A stretch of 39,704 bases of DNA. Origin: Cyclobacterium xiamenense (GTDB taxonomy: Bacteria; Bacteroidota; Bacteroidia; Cytophagales; Cyclobacteriaceae). The stretch covers positions 1-39,704 of the forward strand of contig NZ_WIOK01000042.1 of the NCBI RefSeq assembly GCF_009467825.1, in the 5' to 3' direction. A program made the translations under genes and the position numbers. Of the stretch, positions 32,810 to 39,704 are shown one piece after another; position 1 is the stretch's first letter, and every line of letters begins with the position of its first letter. Under the pieces are notes generated by a model that was not told the origin of the DNA, ran no database searches, and was given only the letters and a program-made list of their open reading frames with translations.

Positions 32810-35191
32810 ATGCGACAAAAAACGTTACTTCTGCTAATCCTGCTAGGTCTATCCCACTGGGCGACCGCACAAGACAACCCATCCTACACGCAAACCGTCC
32901 GGGGAACCGTTCTGGACCTGGTCAGCCAATCTCCGTTGCCGGGAGCTTCGGTACGCATCATGGGTACCGACCCCCTGATTGGAACAGCCACCGACCTGGA
33001 GGGTAGGTTTACCTTAACCGCCGTTCCTGCCGGAAGGGCCAGCATACAGGTAAGTTACCTGGGATACGAACCCAGCACGCTTCGCGAAATCCCCATTACC
33101 AGCGGAAAAGAAGTAGTCCTCACCATTCAATTGGAGGAAAGTCTGGAACAGATGGAAACCGTGGTGGTGCAGGCCGGAGGAGACTCCCGGCAAGCCCAGA
33201 ATGAAATGGCCACCGTTTCGGCCAGGGGTTTTGACATGGAGGCCACCCAGCGATTTGCCGGCAGCCGAAACGATCCCGCCCGCATGGCCCAAAACTTCGC
33301 CGGGGTAAGCGGCGCGAATGATTCCCGAAACGACATAGTCATTCGGGGCAATTCCCCCACCGGCGTTTTGTGGAGATTGGAAGGGGTAGACATTCCCAAC
33401 CCCAACCATTTTGGCGCCATGGGTACCACCGGTGGTCCGGTAAGCATCCTCAACAGCAACCTTCTGGATAAAAGTGATTTTATCACGGGTGCTTTTCCTG
33501 CCGCCTATGGAAATGCCACGGCCGGGGTTTTTGATCTCAACCTTCGTAAAGGCAATGCCTATCGCAGGGAGCACCTGGTGCAAATGGGATTCAATGGATT
33601 GGAACTTGGGACCGAGGGGCCGTTGGGTGGCGCTAACGGTGCATCCTACCTACTGAATTACCGGTATTCAACCTTTGCATTGATGCAGGAGATCGGTTTT
33701 TCGGCCGGCACAGGAGCGGCAGTACCCTATTACCAGGACTTTTCCCTAAAACTAGACCTGCCTACCCGTTCCTGGGGACGGTTTTCGGTTTTTGCGATTG
33801 GCGGAAAGAGTAACATCGACCTGCTTGGATCGGAAACGGACAGCAGCGCCACGGACCTATACTCAGAGCTAACCCAAAACATTTACAACCGGGCAAAAAT
33901 GGGCGTCGTCGGATTGACCCACCGGCAGTATTACGATACGCAGACCTACGGCGTAGTGACGTTGTCGGCGGATCACAGTTTTTCGGGAAACCGTGTGGAT
34001 TCCCTAAGTTTGGAAAACAGGGAACCAAGTCCCCTTTTTCGCAACCATTTTGGATTAAACAAGTTCCGGGCACAATACGAGCTTTACCGCAAGGTAGACA
34101 GCCGGAACAATTTTCGCGCCGGCATGAATTATGATCACCTGCAATTCAACCTGCGGGATAGTCTGTATCAGGCAGCGGAAGACCGCTTCCGCGACTTACG
34201 CAATGCATCCGGTTCGTCGGGCTTGTTCCAATCCCACCTGCAATGGCAACACCGGCTGGACCAACGCCTCAGCGCCAACATCGGCCTCCACTACCAGTAT
34301 TTTGTGTTGAACGATGCCCGGCAGCTTGAGCCACGGTTCGGTCTGTCTTTTGAACAAAATGACCGCAATACCTTCAGTTTTGGCTACGGCCTGCACAGCC
34401 AATTGCAGCCCATTCCCACCTATTTCCTCGAGTCCGAGGGCCCGAACGAGCAAAGCCTGCAAACGAATAAAGGGCTGGATTTCAGCAAATCTCACCACCT
34501 GGTGGCCGGATTCCGGCATCAATTCAGCCCGGATGTGCACCTGAAGTCCGAAATCTACTACCAACACGTATACGATGTACCGGTAGAAACCGCTCCGAGT
34601 AGCTTCTCCCTGCTCAATGCCGGCGCCGATTTTGGTTTGCCGAATGTGGACAGCCTGACCAATCGGGGCCGGGGTCGCAATTACGGCTTGGAACTCACCT
34701 TAGAAAAGCAATTTAGTGCGGGATCGTATTTTCTGGCCACGGCCTCCTTATTTGATTCCCGGTATAGGGGGAGCGATGCTGTCTGGAGAAATACGGCCTT
34801 TAACAGTCGGTACGTAGTGAACGGTCTGTTTGGAAAAGAATGGGAAATCGGGGGGCCAAACCGCACCTTTGCCCTGGATATAAAACTGACCTATGCGGGT
34901 GGTCAGTATCGTACGCCCATCGATTTGGAACGCAGCATCCTGGAAAACCAGGCGGTATTCCAGGAAGACCGGGCCTTTTCGGTCAAAAACCCGGACTATT
35001 TCCGTACCGATCTCAAGGCCGTATACCGGGTAAACAAGAAAAACCTGACCCACGAATGGTCGCTGGACATACAAAATCTCACCAACCACCAAAACCTGTT
35101 TCGGCAGACCTACAATCCAATATCCCAGTCCATTGTCAACAGTTACCAGCTCGGCATCTTTCCGATTCCGCAGTACCGGTTGACTTTTTAG
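32810..35191 (+). CDS. TonB-dependent receptor with carboxypeptidase-regulatory-like domain
   Basis: A 793-residue outer-membrane protein. The signal peptide is MRQKTLLLLILLGLSHWATAQ. A CarboxypepD_reg-like beta-sandwich follows (about 28-110: TVRGTVLDLVSQSPLPGASV, ISYLGYEP-type turn), then a plug domain (about 125-240, with IRGNSPTGVLWRLEGVDIPN), then a long beta-barrel rich in aromatic strands ending QLGIFPIPQYRLTF with the C-terminal aromatic signature. It should import a bulky substrate (siderophore, peptide or carbohydrate) using TonB energy; the substrate is not evident, and no SusD partner is adjacent. ATG at 32810 is used; the longer frame starts at TTG. A LytS-type kinase follows after 48 bases. 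Confidence 0.9.
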   Translation: MRQKTLLLLILLGLSHWATAQDNPSYTQTVRGTVLDLVSQSPLPGASVRIMGTDPLIGTATDLEGRFTLTAVPAGRASIQVSYLGYEPSTLREIPITSGKEVVLTIQLEESLEQMETVVVQAGGDSRQAQNEMATVSARGFDMEATQRFAGSRNDPARMAQNFAGVSGANDSRNDIVIRGNSPTGVLWRLEGVDIPNPNHFGAMGTTGGPVSILNSNLLDKSDFITGAFPAAYGNATAGVFDLNLRKGNAYRREHLVQMGFNGLELGTEGPLGGANGASYLLNYRYSTFALMQEIGFSAGTGAAVPYYQDFSLKLDLPTRSWGRFSVFAIGGKSNIDLLGSETDSSATDLYSELTQNIYNRAKMGVVGLTHRQYYDTQTYGVVTLSADHSFSGNRVDSLSLENREPSPLFRNHFGLNKFRAQYELYRKVDSRNNFRAGMNYDHLQFNLRDSLYQAAEDRFRDLRNASGSSGLFQSHLQWQHRLDQRLSANIGLHYQYFVLNDARQLEPRFGLSFEQNDRNTFSFGYGLHSQLQPIPTYFLESEGPNEQSLQTNKGLDFSKSHHLVAGFRHQFSPDVHLKSEIYYQHVYDVPVETAPSSFSLLNAGADFGLPNVDSLTNRGRGRNYGLELTLEKQFSAGSYFLATASLFDSRYRGSDAVWRNTAFNSRYVVNGLFGKEWEIGGPNRTFALDIKLTYAGGQYRTPIDLERSILENQAVFQEDRAFSVKNPDYFRTDLKAVYRVNKKNLTHEWSLDIQNLTNHQNLFRQTYNPISQSIVNSYQLGIFPIPQYRLTF

Positions 35192-35239
35192 GCATAATCT
35201 AAGTGCTTTGCGTATCTTGTCGTCGGCAACAACCAACAA

Positions 35240-36235
35240 ATGAAGATAAAGGCCCCTTATGACCGGTACCTGTTGATGCTCGGATTGTCCCTCCTGCTGA
35301 CGGTGGTGCAGCCCATCGCCCCCTTTTGGCCGGAGTTGCTGGTCAACGGTGTCTTTACCTTTGCGTTTTGGGAAGGCAATTTTCGACTGGTCGGCTGGGT
35401 TCGCGAACGGTACCCGCGAATCCAGCAGACCCGGCAGCGCATCCTCACCCAGGCGGTGCTTTCCGTTGGGTACACCGTCCTTGCCGGCAGCCTGGTGATC
35501 TTCTTGCTGCACGGGATTGGTTGGATCCCCTACGAAGCGGACTTCCACCTCCAAATACTAGGAATGGGGCTGTTTATTACCGCCATCATTGCCATCGTCT
35601 ACGAAACCGTGTTTTACTTCGAGCTATGGAAATCCTCCCTGCTGGAAAGTGAGCGGCTGAAAAAAACGGAAGCCCGCCTGCAATTTGAAAGCCTCAAAAA
35701 CCAGGTGAATCCCCATTTCCTATTTAACAGCCTAAACACCCTGGCCTCCCTGATTCCGGTGGATCCGGAAAAAGCGGAACAATTTGTGCAGGAATTTGCT
35801 GATATCTACCGCTACGTATTGGAAGTGAACGGCAAAAACTTTGTCAGGCTTCGGGAGGAGATGGACTTTGTGGAATCCTATATCTACCTGCAAAAAATCC
35901 GGTTTGGCGACCACCTGATCTTCGAGAACCGCCTGGATGCGCAGGTGGACCGGTACCATATTCCACCGCTAATTGTGCAAAACCTGGTAGAAAATGCCAT
36001 CAAGCACAACCAGATTTTACAGGGAAAGCCACTGACCATCCGGCTGGAACTGATTGAGGACCGGTTGCTGGTCAGGAACAACCTGCAGCTACGCAGCCAT
36101 CCCGCTCCGTCTACGCAGACCGGCCTGAAAAACATCGCCCAACGGCTGCAATTGGTAGCGAACAAAGAAGCTAATTTTTACGAACAAGCGGGGTATTTTT
36201 GTGCCGAAATTCCCCTGATCCCTGAAACCGATTAA
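35240..36235 (+). CDS. LytS/YehU-type sensor histidine kinase
   Basis: A 331-residue membrane kinase of the His_kinase (LytS) class. Four hydrophobic segments span about residues 10-130 (for example LLMLGLSLLLTVVQPIAPFW, then LAGSLVIFLLHGIG and LFITAIIAIVYETVFYF). A coiled linker and the phosphoacceptor motif NQVNPHFLFNSLNTLASL with His159 follow. The ATPase domain carries PPLIVQNLVENAIKHN (about 238-253) and a short glycine loop TGLKNIAQRL near 295. It has no recognisable ligand domain, so it probably senses through the membrane segments. The LytTR regulator gene begins six bases after its stop, forming a two-component operon. Confidence 0.93.
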   Translation: MKIKAPYDRYLLMLGLSLLLTVVQPIAPFWPELLVNGVFTFAFWEGNFRLVGWVRERYPRIQQTRQRILTQAVLSVGYTVLAGSLVIFLLHGIGWIPYEADFHLQILGMGLFITAIIAIVYETVFYFELWKSSLLESERLKKTEARLQFESLKNQVNPHFLFNSLNTLASLIPVDPEKAEQFVQEFADIYRYVLEVNGKNFVRLREEMDFVESYIYLQKIRFGDHLIFENRLDAQVDRYHIPPLIVQNLVENAIKHNQILQGKPLTIRLELIEDRLLVRNNLQLRSHPAPSTQTGLKNIAQRLQLVANKEANFYEQAGYFCAEIPLIPETD

Positions 36236-36241
36236 GCAAGC

Positions 36242-37000
36242 ATGTACACCACCTTACTTGTAGAAGACGAAAAGCTGGCGGCAGACCGCCTGGAGCGAAT
36301 GCTGCAACAGATCGCTCCGGAAATACGGGTGCAGGCCAAGGTTGACTCGGTAGGTGCCGCGGTAGCCTTTCTTAAAAACAACCAACCCGACCTGATTTTT
36401 CTGGACATTCACCTGGCGGATGGCTCCGGTTTTGAGATTTTTGAGCAGGTGGAAGTAAGTTGCCCGGTCATCTTTACCACCGCCTACGATGAATACGCCC
36501 TGCGGGCATTTCAGGTCAATGGTATCGCCTATCTGCTCAAGCCCATCGGGCAGGACGCCCTGTCAGCCAGCTTGCAAAAATTAAAATCCATACAGGCTTC
36601 CGGGACGCAGGTAGCCTCCCTGGATGCACTGCTGGCCCAACTCCGAAAGGGAGAAACGCCCTACCGGAAACGTTTTTTGCTGGCCTATGGAAACACGATC
36701 AAGTCCATTGGAATCGCAGAGGTGGCCTATTTTTTTGCCGAAAACAAGGCCGTATACCTGGTCGACCAATCGGGCAGCAAATACGTGCTGGACGAGACGC
36801 TGGATCAGCTAGCGGAGGGGCTTGACCCGGAGGTGTTTTTCCGGGTAAACCGAAGTTTTGTGGTACAGGTAGCCGCCATTCGTCAGATGCATGCCTACTC
36901 CCGCAGCCGGATCAAACTGGACCTACAGCCCCCCTGCGCCAAGGAATGCATCAGCAGCTCGGAAAAAACGGCGGAGTTTAAGGAGTGGTTGGGGAGGTGA
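36242..37000 (+). CDS. LytTR-type response regulator
   Basis: A 252-residue regulator. The receiver domain (1-120) has the acidic pair LLVEDEKLAADRL, phosphoacceptor Asp55 in LIFLDIHLADGSG and Lys100 in AYLLKPIG. A LytTR DNA-binding domain (about 145-250) shows VAYFFAENKAVYLVDQSG and FRVNRSFVVQVAAI. It is phosphorylated by the partner kinase encoded immediately upstream and should regulate nearby or distant promoters; the adjacent TonB receptor gene is an obvious candidate target. A typical LytTR binding repeat was not identified in the window. Confidence 0.94.
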   Translation: MYTTLLVEDEKLAADRLERMLQQIAPEIRVQAKVDSVGAAVAFLKNNQPDLIFLDIHLADGSGFEIFEQVEVSCPVIFTTAYDEYALRAFQVNGIAYLLKPIGQDALSASLQKLKSIQASGTQVASLDALLAQLRKGETPYRKRFLLAYGNTIKSIGIAEVAYFFAENKAVYLVDQSGSKYVLDETLDQLAEGLDPEVFFRVNRSFVVQVAAIRQMHAYSRSRIKLDLQPPCAKECISSSEKTAEFKEWLGR

Positions 37001-37082
37001 GTGCGCGGTTCCCTGGATAATACTCTCGACGCCTATCGCATTTCTTTTACCACGCGATGTTTATTGGCTTTTACCTCGCAAT

Positions 37083-38615
37083 TTATACTGAATAAATAGC
37101 AAGAATATCCGATCGGTTTCGATGATTTTCTAGAATTACATTTTTAATTTTTTGCAAATAATCGAATTTCCCGAAAAATTCAAAACAGTACGTATGAATA
37201 CGCTCCTTAGTACAAACTGAAACTGCCTTTTCGAAACAGTTGCAAATATTATCTAAATCCACATCTTCTCCCTTTTGAAATTTTTCAATCAATACCATTC
37301 CCATCTCAAAAAATGCTTCTCCGAACATAGGTTTGTATTTTTCCGCCAAGCCATCTAATTTAGAATTTTTTGTAATCTTGTCCAATGTTCTTTCATACGC
37401 ATCCCGGGGTAGTTTTTCCCGAAGAAGGCTAAAAAGCTTTGTTCTGACAATTTCAAAATACATCATATTTTTTTCCACATGATCTACAGAAAGTCCGATG
37501 TAAATATCATCTAATTTGATCATATTCCCTTCAATTTTGATGTAATTCCCATTATTTGTTGGTTGATTTTCATTTGTTTCGATCAGGTGTTTTAATTGAA
37601 TAGCTGCGTCCTCTACCCCGATTTGAGTTAATAGTCTTAAATATTCGGTTTTAGCTATGTTTGGTTTCTCCAGCAAGTCATGTAGTACTCCCAAGCGAAA
37701 AGGAACTTCTATCGTATCCAACTTTAGTCGCTTTGCTTTTGTCAGGTAATCACAGCTAAGCTGTAATCTCCTTTTAAAAAAATAAAGGTGAGAAAGGCAC
37801 CAGTATAGGGTATGCTGTATTTTTTTTTGTAGTACTTTATCTTCGTCGTTTATTATTTCGTGAATCCTGATTTTTTTTTCCCAGCTTCCATGATGTTGCG
37901 CCCAAACCTCATTAAAGGCATGGCAATTCAACGAGACGAAATCTCCTGCGGTTCCATTAACAAAGATTACCAAATCTGCTTTGTCTTCGATTGCAATTTC
38001 CTTCGCTTCGGAAAAAGTATTTGCGCTGGGAATTCGCTGTCCTCCTGCGCCATTGATGTTACCCGAAATTGGTAAGTTTTCATTTTCAATCAAGTTGAGA
38101 AGTAACAATTTAAGATTATCCTTTATTTGAGCGTCTTTAGTCGTTGTATTGTTCACAAGTGCTATAACCAACCCATCGGGACAGGAAAACTCCACATGAA
38201 CAAACTCTCCAAAGTCCCTTAAGCCAACAAACTGACTCAAAAGATCAAGTATGTCCAGCTTTACAAAGCCATCATAACGAAACTTACCGTCGTATTTAAA
38301 TTTAGCGTAACAATACCAAAACGAACGCAGTATTTTGCTATCTTTCGCAAAAGGCCATTGATCATCCGGCCACCCCAATTTTCTTAAATTTGTCTGATGA
38401 TTTTGTTTGACCTCCCCCGGATCATTGTTTAAAAAAGGAATGTATTCGGATAGCTCATTTTCTCTGCGTCCCCTTATCCGAAGAAGTTCCGCGACTTTAT
38501 CCTTCACACGCTCGCCCAACTTGTAAAAAGGCTCGTATTTTCCTCTTTCATCTTGGACCAATTCCTTTAAGTATGGGTGATTTTTAGCATAATTAAGGTA
38601 TTGTAGCGCTGCCAT
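37083..38615 (-). CDS. Uncharacterised 510-residue AT-rich accessory protein
   Basis: I do not recognise this protein. It is soluble-looking, without signal peptide or membrane segment. An N-terminal region (about 1-150) contains FWYCYAKFKYDGKFRYDG. A middle alpha/beta region (about 160-260) includes ALVNNTTTKDAQIKDNLKLL and EAKEIAIEDKADLVIFVNGT, which superficially resembles the FlgO/TolB-N-like alpha/beta sensor regions found in some TPR proteins. A helical C-terminal part (about 280-400) has TPR-like pairs (QHTLYWCLSHLYFFKRRLQL; FRLGVLHDLLEKPNIAKTEY), and the tail is helical. Base composition is visibly more AT-rich than the neighbouring genes, suggesting a horizontally acquired or accessory gene. 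The ATG at 38615 is followed by normal coding sequence. Convergent with the LytTR gene. Confidence 0.75.
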   Translation of the reverse strand: MAALQYLNYAKNHPYLKELVQDERGKYEPFYKLGERVKDKVAELLRIRGRRENELSEYIPFLNNDPGEVKQNHQTNLRKLGWPDDQWPFAKDSKILRSFWYCYAKFKYDGKFRYDGFVKLDILDLLSQFVGLRDFGEFVHVEFSCPDGLVIALVNNTTTKDAQIKDNLKLLLLNLIENENLPISGNINGAGGQRIPSANTFSEAKEIAIEDKADLVIFVNGTAGDFVSLNCHAFNEVWAQHHGSWEKKIRIHEIINDEDKVLQKKIQHTLYWCLSHLYFFKRRLQLSCDYLTKAKRLKLDTIEVPFRLGVLHDLLEKPNIAKTEYLRLLTQIGVEDAAIQLKHLIETNENQPTNNGNYIKIEGNMIKLDDIYIGLSVDHVEKNMMYFEIVRTKLFSLLREKLPRDAYERTLDKITKNSKLDGLAEKYKPMFGEAFFEMGMVLIEKFQKGEDVDLDNICNCFEKAVSVCTKERIHTYCFEFFGKFDYLQKIKNVILENHRNRSDILAIYSV

Positions 38616-39068
38616 AGATCAGGAGTGTGGATTCGATTTGATAACAAGACTACACGTGATGCAGAATAATTCAGTAATTATTTTTAAAATACTGAATTAT
38701 TTTTTTAAAACCGATTCTGTTGTTGAAAAATTTTTCCACTGGAAAAAAAATTACTGGCCCCGGCGCTATGTATGAGTATTTTGAAGCACACATAGTGTAA
38801 TGAAACAAATTTTTACTATATATTATTTTTTATTTTTTTACTTTTTATATTTTTTATACTGAATTTTATTACATGAACCAAATTTAGTTCTTATCCGGTT
38901 ATTTCTATGTCGGCCGAAAAAACTGATCAGAATTTACTAACCAATGTAAATACGTATCGGCGCAGATGCTAAGGGAATTGACAAGAAATAGGAAACGGAC
39001 CCTTCCTAATTCTTGTCAACCCACTCGGGTCCATTTGAATCAAACTTCAATTAAAAACCTAAAAAGTT
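38616..39068. other. AT-rich intergenic region with inverted repeats and a short frame
   Basis: This 453-base stretch contains a 12-bp inverted repeat AATAATTCAGTA / TACTGAATTATT (38665-38676 and 38690-38701), followed by a T-run, and a third TACTGAATT at 38857-38865. A very AT-rich block follows around 38800-38880. Then a 21-codon frame at 38907-38972 (ATGTCGGCC... ending TGC TAA; MSAEKTDQNLLTNVNTYRRR and Cys) precedes the pseudoknot described separately. The role could be regulatory for either flanking gene; no strong promoter was found. Confidence 0.7.
38978..39032 (+). ncRNA. Predicted H-type pseudoknot RNA structure in a leader
   Basis: TTGACAAGAAATAGGAA (38978-38994) pairs with TTCCTAATTCTTGTCAA (39003-39019) over 17 positions with a single mismatch. 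The eight-base loop ACGGACCC contains GGACCC (38997-39002), which is complementary to GGGTCC (39027-39032) just beyond the stem. That geometry forms a compact H-type pseudoknot, in competition with a small hairpin ACCC/GGGT. It lies 36 bases before the ATG of the 59-residue lipoprotein gene and six bases after the 21-codon frame. A cis-regulatory leader is the simplest reading; alternatively a small RNA or an inverted-repeat DNA site. Confidence 0.5.
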
Positions 39069-39248
39069 ATGAAGGCTAAAATCAAATGGAAGGTGTTGAT
39101 AATTGCACTTATGTTACTAGTTGCTTCGTGCGACTTCATTGGTATTGACGAAAAAGAGGGTTTTCCAAGAGAAAATCCTGATACCGAACTAATAACGGGA
39201 GGTGGGGGCAAGTCGAATGACGACCCAGCGAATGGTGGTGGAAGCTAA
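39069..39248 (+). CDS. Very small lipoprotein (59 residues)
   Basis: The frame ATG 39069 to TAA 39246-39248 encodes 59 residues: a basic N terminus and hydrophobic core (MKAKIKWKVLIIALMLLV) ending in a good lipobox LVASC, lipid-attachment Cys21, then an acidic segment and a Gly/Asn/Asp-rich tail (GGGGKSNDDPANGGGS). It is an outer-surface or periplasmic lipoprotein of unknown role. An A-rich tract precedes the ATG (ACCTAAAAAGTT), common for Bacteroidota initiation. The pseudoknot lies directly upstream and an intrinsic terminator follows 67 bases after the stop, so this is a monocistronic unit. Confidence 0.7.
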   Translation: MKAKIKWKVLIIALMLLVASCDFIGIDEKEGFPRENPDTELITGGGGKSNDDPANGGGS

Positions 39249-39315
39249 ACACCAATTAGTCCCTACACCGTACTACCGGATTAAACAACAACCGTTTTAA
39301 TTTCGATGCTAAAAA

Positions 39316-39345
39316 GCCTGCAACATTTCTTGCAGGTTTTTTTTT
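39316..39345 (+). terminator. Rho-independent terminator after the small lipoprotein gene
   Basis: Stem CCTGCAA (39317-39323) with TTGCAGG (39330-39336), a 6-base loop and nine T residues (39337-39345). A strong intrinsic terminator on the plus strand. Confidence 0.85.
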
Positions 39346-39363
39346 ATGCCAGCCTTTCAATGA

Positions 39364-39549
39364 ACACCTAATAAACCGCCGCATCAAAATCAACCAGTAG
39401 TTAAAGATACGCAGGCAAAAATAAATGACCGGTATAAAATTCGCAAAGCTGAGGAATAAATTCGTGAAAGTACAGAATTGACTCGTGAGCTCCTTTTCCT
39501 CTACCCAGCTTATCAACTAACTATTGCTAAAATGATTTTAGAAAACTGA
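39364..39549 (+). pseudogene. Likely gene remnant interrupted by an in-frame stop
   Basis: A plus-strand frame with coding-like, charged helical sequence runs from 39364 (TPNKPPHQNQPVVKDTQAK, then INDRYKIRKAEE) into TAA at 39457-39459. It continues in the same frame (IRESTELTRELLFLYPAYQL, then TIAKMILEN) to TGA at 39547-39549. The TAA sits where GAA would continue the heptad-like EE pattern, so a nonsense mutation in a former gene is a plausible reading. There is no start codon, and the family is not recognised. Confidence 0.35.
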
Positions 39550-39623
39550 ATTTATACCGTATTTCCTTTTATTTTTTACGCAAAAAAGCCATCTTTAAAT
39601 AGTTATTTTGAATAAGGCACTTA

Positions 39624-39701
39624 TCAAATAAAGGCTTTGTACGGATACGGTGGCTTCGCCACCATCCTTTGTATTAGATTTTCAAAAATCCCTTCTTTCA
39701 T
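39624..39701 (-). CDS. Possible 3' end of a gene crossing the right edge
   Basis: The minus strand from 39701 to the TGA at 39626-39624 reads MKEGIFENLIQRMVAKPPYP and YKAFI. The frame remains open beyond the ATG to the window edge, so this may be the C terminus of a longer protein. It includes the hairpin GGTGGCTTCGCCACC (39649-39663), which can also occur as a dispersed repeat, so coding status is uncertain. Confidence 0.3.
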   Translation of the reverse strand: MKEGIFENLIQRMVAKPPYPYKAFI

Positions 39702-39704
39702 TTT

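Noticed and set aside
39256-39516. 86-codon minus-strand frame
   Set aside because: It runs through the plus-strand intrinsic terminator (its Lys/Pro-rich part is the stem and T-run) and is antisense to a more coding-like remnant.

Overview
The window looks like a chromosomal segment of a Bacteroidota bacterium. Saprospiria- or Cytophagia-like is my guess, but the sequence does not fix the class. The evidence is: a methionine synthase split into two genes; a TonB-dependent receptor with an N-terminal carboxypeptidase-regulatory-like domain; a LytS/LytTR two-component pair; and several promoters of the Bacteroidota type (TTTG at -33, about 19 bases, TAnnTTTG at -7). I recognise no rRNA, tRNA, CRISPR array, insertion sequence or prophage.

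Layout. (1) 234-7830, minus strand: a SAM-I riboswitch, then the two halves of cobalamin-dependent methionine synthase, metF, a small unknown gene, a CCA-adding-type nucleotidyltransferase and a TPR protein. Spacing is tight enough for a single transcript. (2) 7924-15712, minus strand: an outer-membrane-type protein, a 1319-residue hybrid sensor kinase, a small 2Fe-2S thioredoxin-like ferredoxin, a DUF819 membrane protein and a Nudix hydrolase. (3) 15941-22842, mostly plus strand: AceK (isocitrate dehydrogenase kinase/phosphatase), a convergent gamma-carbonic anhydrase, a YceI lipoprotein, PabB, NADP-type glutamate dehydrogenase and DNA polymerase IV. (4) 23027-25582, plus strand: a small membrane protein, then a sulfurtransferase, a HipA-like kinase and a DUF3037 protein whose reading frames overlap. 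(5) 25610-27665: a tandem array of a 381-bp hairpin-rich unit, five full copies plus a 151-bp partial copy. (6) 27770-32632: an AbgT-type transporter with a class-A-beta-lactamase-like hydrolase, ribokinase, a RIC-type di-iron repair protein with a clear promoter, and a DUF2784 protein. (7) 32810-37000: a TonB-dependent receptor followed by a LytS-type kinase and LytTR regulator. (8) 37083-39704: a visibly AT-rich accessory stretch with an unrecognised 510-residue protein, inverted repeats, a predicted H-type RNA pseudoknot, a 59-residue lipoprotein gene and gene remnants.

How the genes work together. The riboswitch and methionine synthase/MTHFR genes form a SAM-repressed methionine-regeneration unit, possibly co-regulating the downstream tRNA-maturation gene. 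AceK implies a glyoxylate bypass encoded elsewhere. PabB makes the p-aminobenzoate precursor of folate, the cofactor used by MetF and MetH. The AbgT transporter belongs to a family that handles p-aminobenzoyl-glutamate or antifolates.

The places most worth a second look are the sulfurtransferase/HipA-like/DUF3037 cassette ending in the 381-bp array, and the AT-rich right end where a short reading frame, a pseudoknot and a tiny lipoprotein lie in series. All functional statements come from reading motifs by eye; no database search was possible.
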